Shown here piece by piece: positions 15,673 to 23,729 of a DNA stretch of 64,000 nucleotides. The notes beneath the pieces are model-generated. The model was not told the DNA's origin, made no database searches, and saw only the letters and a program-made list of their open reading frames with translations. The number at the start of each line of letters is the position of its first letter. Position 1 is the first letter of the stretch. A program made the translations under genes and the position numbers. Source of the stretch: Ascidiaceihabitans sp047624005 (GTDB taxonomy: Bacteria; Pseudomonadota; Alphaproteobacteria; Rhodobacterales; Rhodobacteraceae); assembly GCA_047624005.1 (NCBI GenBank), contig JBLHPE010000003.1, forward strand, positions 1-64,000, in the 5' to 3' direction.

Positions 15673-16409
15673 GTTAATATCTCTTTCAAATTGGCAGGAT
15701 GCGCGCCGCCATCTAGCATTTCGGTCATGAAGGTTTTTGAGAACTCCCAGACTTCGGGGACGTGGACGAGGTGATGTGTCAGCAGGCCAAAGGGTTCGGT
15801 TGCATCTTGTAGGCCGTCGCATCGCGCGTGGAGTATATTGGCGGCTTGGATGATCATATCTGTAGGATCGGCAAGACCGCGATGGCCACGCCAAAATATT
15901 GGATCAATATGGGTGTTGATCTGAGGCAAGGCGGCAGTGTTCGCCCGTGCTCCAAAGGTAGAGAAGCCAAGGTAACCGGTTTGGATCAATGCAGTTTGAA
16001 CGCTCGCGTCCATGCGGTTCCAGGGTGGGACAAACAGCGGAAAAAATCCATCACCAAATAGGTGTGTCATTCGATCCAAAGCCAGCTTTAGATCCTGCGC
16101 GGTGTCATCCCGCTGGACACCGAATTCTGACTTCTTGGAATCTGGAGAGGCAGTGTTTAAATGCGCCCACCCGTGTACACATGGAACAAGATTTGGGCGG
16201 TCACGTAGGAATGGAACAAGCGTGTCATGGGCAGGTTTTGGAATAGTCGCCAAATAGACAGGAACGCCGATGCTGTCAGATATCTCAAACAGTTTTCCAA
16301 GGGCTGCGGTTGGCTCGATCGCGTCATCGTCGCGCCACCACATAGGTACTGATGTTTTTGTGTCGCGGCAGCGTGCCAAAGCCGCGCGTAATGGGTTCCA
16401 GTCAACCAT
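15669..16409 (-). CDS. Polysaccharide deacetylase family protein
   Basis: This protein of 246 residues starts MVDWNPLRAA. Its ATG overlaps the upstream glycosyltransferase stop by 8 bases (ATGGTTGA); further in-frame upstream starts would lie inside that gene. NodB-fold landmarks are WWRDDDA (catalytic Asp and metal-ligand Asp), CVHGWAHLN (the His pair) and FVPPWNRM (third motif). It has no signal peptide, so it should act in the cytoplasm on a nucleotide- or lipid-linked sugar and not on a finished polymer. It probably removes an N-acetyl group from an amino sugar. Confidence 0.82.
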   Translation of the reverse strand: MVDWNPLRAALARCRDTKTSVPMWWRDDDAIEPTAALGKLFEISDSIGVPVYLATIPKPAHDTLVPFLRDRPNLVPCVHGWAHLNTASPDSKKSEFGVQRDDTAQDLKLALDRMTHLFGDGFFPLFVPPWNRMDASVQTALIQTGYLGFSTFGARANTAALPQINTHIDPIFWRGHRGLADPTDMIIQAANILHARCDGLQDATEPFGLLTHHLVHVPEVWEFSKTFMTEMLDGGAHPANLKEILT

Positions 16410-17547
16410 CGTGAGCCGTTTCGCTAAGCATCGTTTCAATGATATTGACCGTTTTTGTCGCGCCGTCAAAGCTAGTTTTTGATTTGTTAGCACTGTCGAG
16501 GTTTTGGATTCTTCGGATAGTTAAGATTAAGGTTTCGACGCTCAAATCTGAGTCCTTTAACACCGCAATATTTGGCTGCTCTGATAAAGCCTTGGCCCGC
16601 AAAGATTGTTCAACTTCTCCACCTGCGTCAAATGGAACAAACACGGCAGACACGCCAGTTTGCAAGACGTCCAACGCCGTATTGTATCCGCACATAGAAA
16701 CAGAAACATCCGCATGGTTTAACATTTGGCGAAAGTCGGGTCGTGCGGCTTCGATCTGCACGTTGTCAGGTGACGTTGGGGCTAATTGCTTGATCTTGGC
16801 TTGTGCATTAGCGCCGCCCACCAGAATGCGCCAAATTCGCTTAGGGTCTTGAACCGCAGCTGCAATCGCGGTGTTGAACAATTTGGTACCAACATCACCT
16901 CCGCCCGCACTTACAATGATTTCGCCTTTACCTGAATTCATTGGGTGTGGCTGTGGTGGTGCGGGCGCTACGAAACCAGTGTAGTGAAGGTTCTTTTCGA
17001 GGGTCGCACTCACTGGCCAGCTCAACGACAAAGGGGTCAGGTTTGGGTCTGAGTGAACCAAGATACCATTATAAAACCGCTTGATCATTTCGTCCGCGAA
17101 TTCAACTTTTGCAGGCTTAGAAGGAGGTGCAAGAATATCGCGAATAGAACCTAAAACGAGTGGTGTTTCGATGTCTTTGGCCTGTTGCAGCAGCTTTTGG
17201 AATTCGTGCTTCAATGATCGGCGACCGAATGGGAACAGCTCCGTAATCAAGACGTCTGGGCGCAAGCGTTGCATTGCCTGTGCCAGCAAGGTTTGTCGGG
17301 TCTGGAGATAGGAATGGGAGGCAACTTGTCCGTCTTCATTCAGCAGCCTGGTAAAGTTAACACCGTCAGATCGCAGTGGTGGCAGTTGAATCAATTCAAT
17401 GCCAGCATGATCAAGCTGTGCAACTGGCATACCACCAGACGCGACGCTGACCTGATGCCCTGCAGCCGCAAACGCCCTCCCAAGAGTCAATGCGCGGCTA
17501 AGGTGACCGCTGCCCAGTAGGTGTGTGACGACGATAAGCAGCTTCAT
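16402..17547 (-). CDS. MurG-like GT-B glycosyltransferase
   Basis: This 381-residue protein begins MKLLIVVTHLLGSGHLSRAL, the glycine-rich N-terminal loop of GT28/MurG-type enzymes. The C-terminal half has SAGGGDVG and the nucleotide-sugar-binding region DVSVSMCGYNTALDVLQTG with VFVPFDAGGEVEQSLRA. It is related to the first gene of the cluster at 20442-21656, which shares the GHLxR and GYNT motifs. There is no membrane segment, so it probably acts at the inner face of the cytoplasmic membrane. The start overlaps the phosphatase stop by one base (TAATG). Donor and acceptor unknown. Confidence 0.8.
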   Translation of the reverse strand: MKLLIVVTHLLGSGHLSRALTLGRAFAAAGHQVSVASGGMPVAQLDHAGIELIQLPPLRSDGVNFTRLLNEDGQVASHSYLQTRQTLLAQAMQRLRPDVLITELFPFGRRSLKHEFQKLLQQAKDIETPLVLGSIRDILAPPSKPAKVEFADEMIKRFYNGILVHSDPNLTPLSLSWPVSATLEKNLHYTGFVAPAPPQPHPMNSGKGEIIVSAGGGDVGTKLFNTAIAAAVQDPKRIWRILVGGANAQAKIKQLAPTSPDNVQIEAARPDFRQMLNHADVSVSMCGYNTALDVLQTGVSAVFVPFDAGGEVEQSLRAKALSEQPNIAVLKDSDLSVETLILTIRRIQNLDSANKSKTSFDGATKTVNIIETMLSETAHDG

Positions 17548-18128
17548 TAGAGTCGCTCAACCAATCGGACAGGATCTGCTTGCATTGCCCACCTCGTCTC
17601 CGAGATTTCTATAACAAACAGACGATTTCGTTTAATTTGAAATGGGGCCGGACCCTCGAAGTTCCAACCCGTTGCATGAGCTAATAGGACGCGCATCACG
17701 CCAATGTGGCAGACCGCGAGGGTATCGTGAATGCGGGTATTGGCCCAAGGCAGCAGGCGGTTCCGCACTGCATCAACGCGTTCGCCGCCCTTTGGGGCAA
17801 AGGACCAACCCCAGTCCTCAATATCTTTGAAACCGCTTTGTGGATCGGCTTTTAGATCTTTACCATGCTGGCCTTCCCATTCGCCCCAATCCATTTCGGT
17901 CAATGCAGGTGCCGTTTTGGGCGACCGATCTGTCACGATTTGTGCCGTCTGCACGGCACGTTTCAGCGGGCTAGACCAGATGTCAGCACCCGTCCAACCG
18001 TCCGGCAATTTGAGCGTCCCAAGTTGTTTGGCCGCTTCTGGATCAAGGGCGATGTCAGTGCGTCCTTGAATGCGTCCTTCGCGGTTCCAGGGGGTGTGGC
18101 CGTGTCTAAGAAGGGCGAGCCGGATCAT
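17547..18128 (-). CDS. Histidine phosphatase family protein
   Basis: This 193-residue protein belongs to the phosphoglycerate-mutase-like superfamily. The N-terminal motif LLRHGHTPWNREGRIQGRTD carries the catalytic RHG. EMDWGEWEG supplies the proton donor Glu, and LAVCHIGVMRVLLAHATG the second His (H-x-G). It is placed inside the glycan operon, with a 4-base overlap from the upstream gene and a one-base overlap downstream. A role in dephosphorylating a sugar phosphate precursor is plausible. No cofactor specificity can be read from the sequence. Confidence 0.85.
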   Translation of the reverse strand: MIRLALLRHGHTPWNREGRIQGRTDIALDPEAAKQLGTLKLPDGWTGADIWSSPLKRAVQTAQIVTDRSPKTAPALTEMDWGEWEGQHGKDLKADPQSGFKDIEDWGWSFAPKGGERVDAVRNRLLPWANTRIHDTLAVCHIGVMRVLLAHATGWNFEGPAPFQIKRNRLFVIEISETRWAMQADPVRLVERL

Positions 18129-19201
18129 ATTTTGGGTCCTGTGACATTTTCTAAAACTGTGTTGAGGGTTTGGGTCGCTGCGCCACGTAGATGATTTTCT
18201 CGCACAAATTTGCGGGCTTGGCCTGCGCGGGTTTGGCGCAAGTCTGGATTGCTAAGGAGCGCAGTAATTGCAGCGACCAAAGGCAGTGTACCCTCATGTG
18301 GGCGGGGGTGTGTACCGTGGGTGACATCGCACACGCCGGGTCTATTTTGGGCGACAACGGGGACGCCAGCGGCTTGTGCTTCGAGGTAAGTCAAACCAAA
18401 GGCTTCGTTCACGCCAGGCCAGAACAATAGAGACGCTTGGCCATACAGTTTTGCCAAGGCATCGCTGTCCATTGCACCAAGAAATTTCACGTTATTGCCG
18501 AAGGGTGCCATCATGGTTTTAACTTGGTCAACGGCAGGTCCATCACCTGCAATATCAAGAGCCCAATCTTGGTGGGGCATCGCGCAAAGCGTATCAGCGA
18601 TCAATTGATACGAGGCCAGTTTGTCACCGTGGCGCATCATTGCGACGCTTAACATTGATCCGTTGCCAGTTGACGCGCGGGGCAAGGTGTCGCGATCAAG
18701 GAAAGGATGAAGGTGGATCAAGCTTTGCCCATCGGGGGCATCGTGGTGCAATGCTTCTGCATCACGGGCCGTTAGATACAGAATCGCAGCGGCTGCGTCA
18801 CAGGCAGCTTCAGCGTCTTTGGCAAAACCCGCCCATGGGCCGTTCAGGCGTTTCTTGGCCCGTGTGGCTTCGGCCAAAATATAGGGAATATTCAAGGTAC
18901 GCGCGACTGTTGGACCAATCAAATCCGGCGCTTTGTAGTAATTATGATAGGTCATCCAAATCTGCCATTTTTCCAAATGACCGATATTGGCAATACGGTC
19001 GATTTCACGACTTGCAGCACCACGCAATTCAGTTTGGGTTTCCGGCAATCCATCCGGGTCGTAAATGCGCAATTCCGAAGCAAGTGTGACGTCGTGCCCG
19101 CCCGATTTCAAGGCAGACATCAACGCACGTGCCATTGCCCTGTCCCCAGATGGAATAGCGTGCTTTGGTGATTTTAGAGGGGCGTAAAAAGCGACTTTCA
19201 C
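18125..19201 (-). CDS. Glycosyltransferase family 4-like protein
   Basis: This 358-residue GT-B enzyme has an N-terminal half with a GDRAMARAL loop and an HNYYKAPDLIGPTVA acceptor-domain segment. The C-terminal half carries LDIAGDGP and FWPGVNEAFGLTYLEAQ, followed by AAGVPVVAQNRPGVCDV, the conserved E-x7-E donor-site pattern of GT4 retaining transferases. The length is normal. It is coupled by ATGA overlaps on both sides. Specificity not predictable. Confidence 0.85.
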   Translation of the reverse strand: MKVAFYAPLKSPKHAIPSGDRAMARALMSALKSGGHDVTLASELRIYDPDGLPETQTELRGAASREIDRIANIGHLEKWQIWMTYHNYYKAPDLIGPTVARTLNIPYILAEATRAKKRLNGPWAGFAKDAEAACDAAAAILYLTARDAEALHHDAPDGQSLIHLHPFLDRDTLPRASTGNGSMLSVAMMRHGDKLASYQLIADTLCAMPHQDWALDIAGDGPAVDQVKTMMAPFGNNVKFLGAMDSDALAKLYGQASLLFWPGVNEAFGLTYLEAQAAGVPVVAQNRPGVCDVTHGTHPRPHEGTLPLVAAITALLSNPDLRQTRAGQARKFVRENHLRGAATQTLNTVLENVTGPKI

Positions 19202-20445
19202 GCCAGTTTTCCAGACAGCATTGACCGCAAACGTACTGCCAAGTGCGCAATGCCGGGGGCCATAAGGAAATCGTGTGTCAGGCGCTCATATGCGGCATCC
19301 GCTAAACTCGGTCCTAAGGTCGGATCATCCGCAAACCGTGCTATTTCGGCGGCAAGTGCTGCAGGGCTGTCATCGCTAAGAATGCCATGCACTTCAGTGT
19401 CAATGAATTCAGGAATGGCAGAGACAGGAGTGGACAGAATGGGCAGTTTCTGGCTGGCCGCCTCCATCAGAACATTCGGGAGTCCATCACGATCGCCATC
19501 TTCGGCCACGCGGCTAGGGAGCACAAAGATATCTGCTGCACGCATCGCTTCAATCACTTCGGGCTGATCACAGGCACCACGCCATGTGATGCGATCTTCA
19601 ACACCATGATCTGACGCGAGCTGGCGCATTTGATCATTCAAAGCTCCGCCACCAATGTGGGTCCAATGCCACGCGATTTCTGGCGGCAAAAGAGCAAGCG
19701 CTGCGATCAGATTGTCAAATCCCTTCTTCTCTACCAAACGTCCAACGGACATCAGATTGAGGGGCGCTGTCGTGGTTCGAATAGCCCGTTTAGGAGGTGC
19801 AGGAAATCGCGTTAGGTCTAGGCCGTGATAGACAAGATCTACAGGCGTGTTGGCTGACAAACTCCGCAAGTGTTCAGCTCCGAACGCGGTGCAGGTTGCC
19901 CCGAATGTAGCGCCATGTTGGGTGCCATCCAATTTGCTGCGCAGCTCCCATTCGGGAGAGGTCCAAATATCTTTGGCATGGGCTGAAAAGGACCAAGGAA
20001 CACCGAGCAAAATGGCTGCATAACGTGCGACAGATGCGGGGGTATGTAAAAAGTGCGCATAGATGCCAGATGTTTCGGGTGGCAATTCACGAGCCATAAC
20101 ACAGGCCTGCCCAAAACGGCGGATGCGATTGCGTGTCTTATCACGTGCATAATCGGCACGAATGGCGGACCATGCATTGCGAAACCCGCCGCATGTAATT
20201 GCGTGCAGTACACCGCGAAAAACGCGCATGGGTTCGTCGCGAAGGTATTCGGGTAAGTATCTGACACGTGCATTTAACCTGTCGTGCAACGGATGCGTTT
20301 TTTTGTCAGTTGGATGGCGCAGGGACCAAATATCGAAGGCAACGCCGCCTTCTTCTAGGGCCACCAATTCTTGGGCGATGAAGGTTTCGGACAGGCGTGG
20401 CCACCCTTTGACAACAACTGCTAAGTTTGGGTTGTGCGGCTTCAT
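19198..20445 (-). CDS. Glycosyltransferase family 4-like protein (WcaL/ExoL-type)
   Basis: This 415-residue protein has an N-terminus (VVVKGWPRLSETFIAQELVA) typical of colanic acid/exopolysaccharide transferases of the WcaL/AmsK kind. YAHFLHTPASVARYAA and FSAHAKDIW follow. The C-terminal half contains SVGRLVEKKGFDNLI and DIFVLPSRVAEDGDRDGLPN, then VLMEAASQKLPILST, the donor-binding signature with the E-x7-E pattern. It overlaps both neighbours by 4 bases. It most likely adds one sugar to a lipid-linked glycan. Confidence 0.87.
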   Translation of the reverse strand: MKPHNPNLAVVVKGWPRLSETFIAQELVALEEGGVAFDIWSLRHPTDKKTHPLHDRLNARVRYLPEYLRDEPMRVFRGVLHAITCGGFRNAWSAIRADYARDKTRNRIRRFGQACVMARELPPETSGIYAHFLHTPASVARYAAILLGVPWSFSAHAKDIWTSPEWELRSKLDGTQHGATFGATCTAFGAEHLRSLSANTPVDLVYHGLDLTRFPAPPKRAIRTTTAPLNLMSVGRLVEKKGFDNLIAALALLPPEIAWHWTHIGGGALNDQMRQLASDHGVEDRITWRGACDQPEVIEAMRAADIFVLPSRVAEDGDRDGLPNVLMEAASQKLPILSTPVSAIPEFIDTEVHGILSDDSPAALAAEIARFADDPTLGPSLADAAYERLTHDFLMAPGIAHLAVRLRSMLSGKLA

Positions 20446-21656
20446 TGCGTGTCTGGGTTGGGTGCGTCTGTTCCCATCAATGTGCGCGTGCGTTTGATCA
20501 CATAATCCAACCCATCAAGTAGCCCGTTTGCACCGGCATCTGATGGCCGCCCTTGCGAAGGCAACGCGCGGATCGCTTTGATCATAGATTGTGGTGTCAT
20601 CCCGTCCCGAGTTTCCTCCAACATGCGGACCAAACCAAGTTCTTCGGCACGGCTGGCTCGCAGCCATTGCTCAAGACGTGGAACTGTACGCGGCACAATC
20701 ACAGCACGTTTGTCAAAAGATAGAACTTCGCAAAACGTATTATATCCGCCCATGCACACGACGCCTTCGGCGTTTGCAAACAGCGCTTCCATGCGGCTTT
20801 CAAAACCAAGGGCCGTAACGCGGCCATTCAACTTTGCTACCCGTGCTTCAAATTCATCGCGGACATCACCTGATAAGAACGGGCCATAGACCAGCAACGC
20901 ACGGGGGCTTAGATCAGGGTCTTGTTCATAGGCTGCCAAGACGAGGTCAACCATCGCTTTGCCGTCGCCACCACCGCCGGGAGTTATCAAAATGTAGGGG
21001 TCTTCGGGTGTATCCGTGGCATAAGTAATTTCGCGGCGTAGGTAACCTGTCCAATGCATGCGATCGCGGGTTTCCTGGGACAAGTCCAACCCTTCGACTG
21101 GATTGTAAACAGACTTCACACCATAGACCCAAATGTCGTCGTAAAACTTTTCGGTCGCTTCAACCGCGCCTTTACGGGCCCATTCAGTGGCGAGGACTTT
21201 CGGTTCATCTAAGACGTCGCGTAGCCCAAGCACCAGTTTGGTTTTGCCATCAGCTTTTAGGCGTTCCAACGCTGGCAAAAGTTCGCCCCTGAAACCGGTT
21301 GGTTCTTTGTCAACGATCAATAGGTCGGGGTCATACTGCTCGATCGCGGATTCGATAAGTCCGGCACGAAGGGACGTGATTTCCTCGATATCCAAACCAA
21401 GAGTTTGGCTGATATAGGAGCCATCTGGCAGTTTGGTGACACCGGGCAAACGCACGTGATCGACACGTTCGGGAAACGTAAAGCGCCCAGCAACAGGGGA
21501 GCCTGTTAGGATGATAGCGGATTGCACCGTATCACTTTGGGTCAGGGCAGACGCCAGCGCACGACTACGTCGCAAATGGCCAAGGCCAAATGTGTCGTGA
21601 CTGTACAGGACAACGCGGCGTGGGCGCTTAGAAGAAATGGAAGATTTTAGTGCCAT
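20442..21656 (-). CDS. MurG-like GT-B glycosyltransferase, first transferase of the glycan operon
   Basis: This 404-residue protein begins with a short basic tail (SISSKRPRRVVLY) and then SHDTFGLGHLRRSRALASAL, a GT28-like acceptor loop. The C-terminal domain has ITPGGGGDGKAMVD and EGVVCMGGYNTFCEVLSF with RAVIVPRTVPRLEQWLRA. It shares GHLxR and GYNT motifs with the transferase at 16402-17547, so the two are probably ancient paralogues. It starts 22 bases after the nucleotide-sugar dehydrogenase stop. Homologues are variously labelled glycosyltransferase or UDP-GlcNAc-LPS transferase, so the donor is uncertain. Confidence 0.8.
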   Translation of the reverse strand: MALKSSISSKRPRRVVLYSHDTFGLGHLRRSRALASALTQSDTVQSAIILTGSPVAGRFTFPERVDHVRLPGVTKLPDGSYISQTLGLDIEEITSLRAGLIESAIEQYDPDLLIVDKEPTGFRGELLPALERLKADGKTKLVLGLRDVLDEPKVLATEWARKGAVEATEKFYDDIWVYGVKSVYNPVEGLDLSQETRDRMHWTGYLRREITYATDTPEDPYILITPGGGGDGKAMVDLVLAAYEQDPDLSPRALLVYGPFLSGDVRDEFEARVAKLNGRVTALGFESRMEALFANAEGVVCMGGYNTFCEVLSFDKRAVIVPRTVPRLEQWLRASRAEELGLVRMLEETRDGMTPQSMIKAIRALPSQGRPSDAGANGLLDGLDYVIKRTRTLMGTDAPNPDTQ

Positions 21657-21678
21657 AAGTGTCGTCTTTCAAAGGCCG

Positions 21679-22959
21679 TTACAGGCGCATGTCACTGCCT
21701 GTTTTGCCGTATATTCCCTTAATGTCGTATAGCACAGCGTTTGGTTTTCCCAAGGCGCGGACAGCATCAGACCCCATTTCTACAAACTCTTTATGCCCAA
21801 CGGCCACAATAATCGCATCATAGGCCCCAATTTCGGGGGAAATGACCGGAATAACCCCGTGACGGGATTGCATAACATCTGCGGGAACCCATGGTTCATG
21901 AACATCAACTTGGACGGAATAGTCAGCCAGTTCCTCGACAATGTCGGCAACGCGCGTGTTACGTGTGTCAGCGCAGTTTTCTTTAAACGTATAGCCCATG
22001 ACCAAAACACGCGCACCTTGCAGATCAATCCCCCGCGTCAGCATTTTTTTGACCAAGGAGCCAGCAACATGCGCGCCCATATGGTCGTTAATACGACGTC
22101 CGGCTAAAATAACTTCGGGGTGATAACCCAACTGTTCTGCGCGATAGGTTAGGTAGTAGGGGTCGACCCCAATGCAGTGACCACCAACCAGACCGGGACG
22201 GAACGGCAAGAAGTTCCATTTGGTACCTGCGGCTTCCAACACTTCAATGGTGTCTAAACCAAGTTTTCCAAAAATGAGCGCGAACTCGTTAACCAGTGCA
22301 ATGTTCAGATCGCGTTGCGTGTTCTCGATTACCTTGGCCGCTTCGGCTGTCATAATTGACGAGGCACGGTGAAGACCTGCTTTAACCACAGGCGCATAAA
22401 TAGCTTCGAGGCGGTCCAGTGTTTCGTCGTCTTGGGCCGCCACGATCTTAGTCACGTTTTCCATCGAATGTTCAGCGTCACCTGGGTTTACCCGTTCAGG
22501 TGAGTATCCCAATTTGATCTGTGTGCCAGCTTTCAACCCGCTGCCAGCCTCTAGCGCTGGTCCGCAGACTTCTTCTGTCACGCCGGGATAAACCGTGCTT
22601 TCGAGTATTACCAAATCACCGTCATTCAGATGTGGCGCAATGGAAGCGCAAGCCCCCAACACTGGTCCTAGATCGGGTTTTTTAGCGTCCGTGATAGGTG
22701 TTGGAACCGCTATGATATAAGTTGTGCAGGCCGCCAAATCATCCGCATTTGCTGTGAACAGCGCGTTTGATCCAGAAACAGAGCTGTCGGCGACTTCGCC
22801 ATTTGGGTCGCGGCCACTGTGCAGTGTGGCAATCAAATCAGGGTCTGTGTCCAGTCCCACAACGTCGAAATTTGCACGTGCCAGTGCCAAGGCGAGGGGC
22901 AAGCCGACATATCCAAGACCTAGTATAGCGATCGGGCCTGATGGCATATGTTGAGACAT
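21679..22959 (-). CDS. Nucleotide-sugar 6-dehydrogenase (UDP-HexNAc type)
   Basis: This protein of 426 residues oxidises the C6 hydroxyl of a UDP-sugar to a carboxylate with two NAD. The N-terminal Rossmann motif is GLGYVGLPLALALA. The catalytic Cys lies in GLVGGHCIGVDPYYLT, and the C-terminal UDP-binding domain has MGYTFKENCADTRNTRV. The form RPGLVGGHCIGVDPYYLTYRAEQLGYHPE is closer to TviB/WbpA (UDP-N-acetylhexosamine) enzymes than to UDP-glucose dehydrogenase. The start MSQHMPSG has AGGAA about 6 bases upstream; a longer frame to 23130 has no support. It supplies an acidic sugar to the operon and is its first gene. Confidence 0.87.
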   Translation of the reverse strand: MSQHMPSGPIAILGLGYVGLPLALALARANFDVVGLDTDPDLIATLHSGRDPNGEVADSSVSGSNALFTANADDLAACTTYIIAVPTPITDAKKPDLGPVLGACASIAPHLNDGDLVILESTVYPGVTEEVCGPALEAGSGLKAGTQIKLGYSPERVNPGDAEHSMENVTKIVAAQDDETLDRLEAIYAPVVKAGLHRASSIMTAEAAKVIENTQRDLNIALVNEFALIFGKLGLDTIEVLEAAGTKWNFLPFRPGLVGGHCIGVDPYYLTYRAEQLGYHPEVILAGRRINDHMGAHVAGSLVKKMLTRGIDLQGARVLVMGYTFKENCADTRNTRVADIVEELADYSVQVDVHEPWVPADVMQSRHGVIPVISPEIGAYDAIIVAVGHKEFVEMGSDAVRALGKPNAVLYDIKGIYGKTGSDMRL

Positions 22960-23212
22960 CGTAAATTCCTGTGTGTTGAGCACGCGGTGAAACGCACACG
23001 TTGTTGTTCTCGCTATGACATAAGAAGGGGCATCATGTAAAACACCCCTTGTACGCTTGTCTGTGAATTGTATTACAATGGCGTCCCGCGTAGCGTTTGG
23101 CGAACTAGATATATAGGTTTGGATCAACAAAGCGCTTCACGTCTGTTCGGGTGCTTGCCGCCCCATTTTTGGCGCGCTATTTTTAACGACTGGGATCGGC
23201 ATAGTGCGGGGT
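22960..23212. other. Upstream region of the glycan operon
   Basis: No convincing gene. It must hold the promoter of the minus-strand glycan operon. The only structure seen is a 6-bp inverted repeat, AAGGGG at 23025-23030 with CCCCTT at 23045-23050, within the presumed leader about 70 bases before the dehydrogenase ATG. Confidence 0.5.
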
Positions 23213-23407
23213 ATGTCGCCGTTTTTACCCCAGTATCGCATCCCGCATTTTGCAGATCGCGCGGCCAAGCGGCTTCATTTATCGCTTTGTGTGGTTGTAT
23301 TGTTTGGCTTTTTGGTCATCCTTTTTGGCGTGTGGATAAATGAACGTAGGCTGAATTATGAGGTGTATGCTTTTCTGCCGGGGCTTACGGCGTCATCGAT
23401 TCCTTAA
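23213..23407 (+). CDS. Possible small membrane protein (64 aa)
   Basis: The ORF MSPFLPQYRIPHFADRAAKR is followed by a strongly hydrophobic stretch (LSLCVVVLFGFLVILFGVWI) and a short tail, which would be a single-span inner-membrane protein with its basic N-terminus in the cytoplasm. The ribosome-binding site is poor (a G-run directly before the ATG; a GTG 9 bases earlier is an alternative). It is followed 4 bases later by a second small ORF. Only the membrane segment argues that it is real. Confidence 0.35.
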   Translation: MSPFLPQYRIPHFADRAAKRLHLSLCVVVLFGFLVILFGVWINERRLNYEVYAFLPGLTASSIP

Positions 23408-23411
23408 GTTT

Positions 23412-23609
23412 ATGACGTTACCAGGCGATCAGTGGCTTGTGGGTAAACGTGTATATGAAGAAATCCGGCTCATGTTTGAACGCGAAGGTAGAAAACTTTC
23501 ATATCGCAAAGTGGCGGTTCGTTTGGCTGATGCTAGGGTCGAAAACTTGTCACGAGATGAGCGGGAAGTTGCGGTCGTAGCCGCTCATGTGGCAATTAAA
23601 AAAGACTAG
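23412..23609 (+). CDS. Possible small soluble protein (65 aa)
   Basis: The ORF MTLPGDQWLVGKRVYEEIRL continues with an amphipathic, helix-rich, charged sequence (LSYRKVAVRLADARVENLSR) ending AAHVAIKKD. An in-frame ATG at 23358 would add 18 residues and overlap the previous ORF. The pattern of a basic helix after a short turn could be DNA-binding, but no family was recognised. It lies between the glycan operon promoter and the helicase gene. Confidence 0.4.
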   Translation: MTLPGDQWLVGKRVYEEIRLMFEREGRKLSYRKVAVRLADARVENLSRDEREVAVVAAHVAIKKD

Positions 23610-23729
23610 TCGGGGAATGGGCTAGAGTTTGGTGATGATAGGTAGGATAATGTTACCCCTATACAAAAGGGTTCAAAAGGCTTAGACGCGCGGCTTGCGG
23701 TGCAATTGACCGCGCAATTACCAGAAAAG

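Noticed and set aside
22960..23130. N-terminal extension of the nucleotide-sugar dehydrogenase
   Set aside because: The extra 57 residues precede a perfect family start (MSQHMPSGPIAILGLGYVG) that has its own ribosome site. The extension is probably the untranslated leader.
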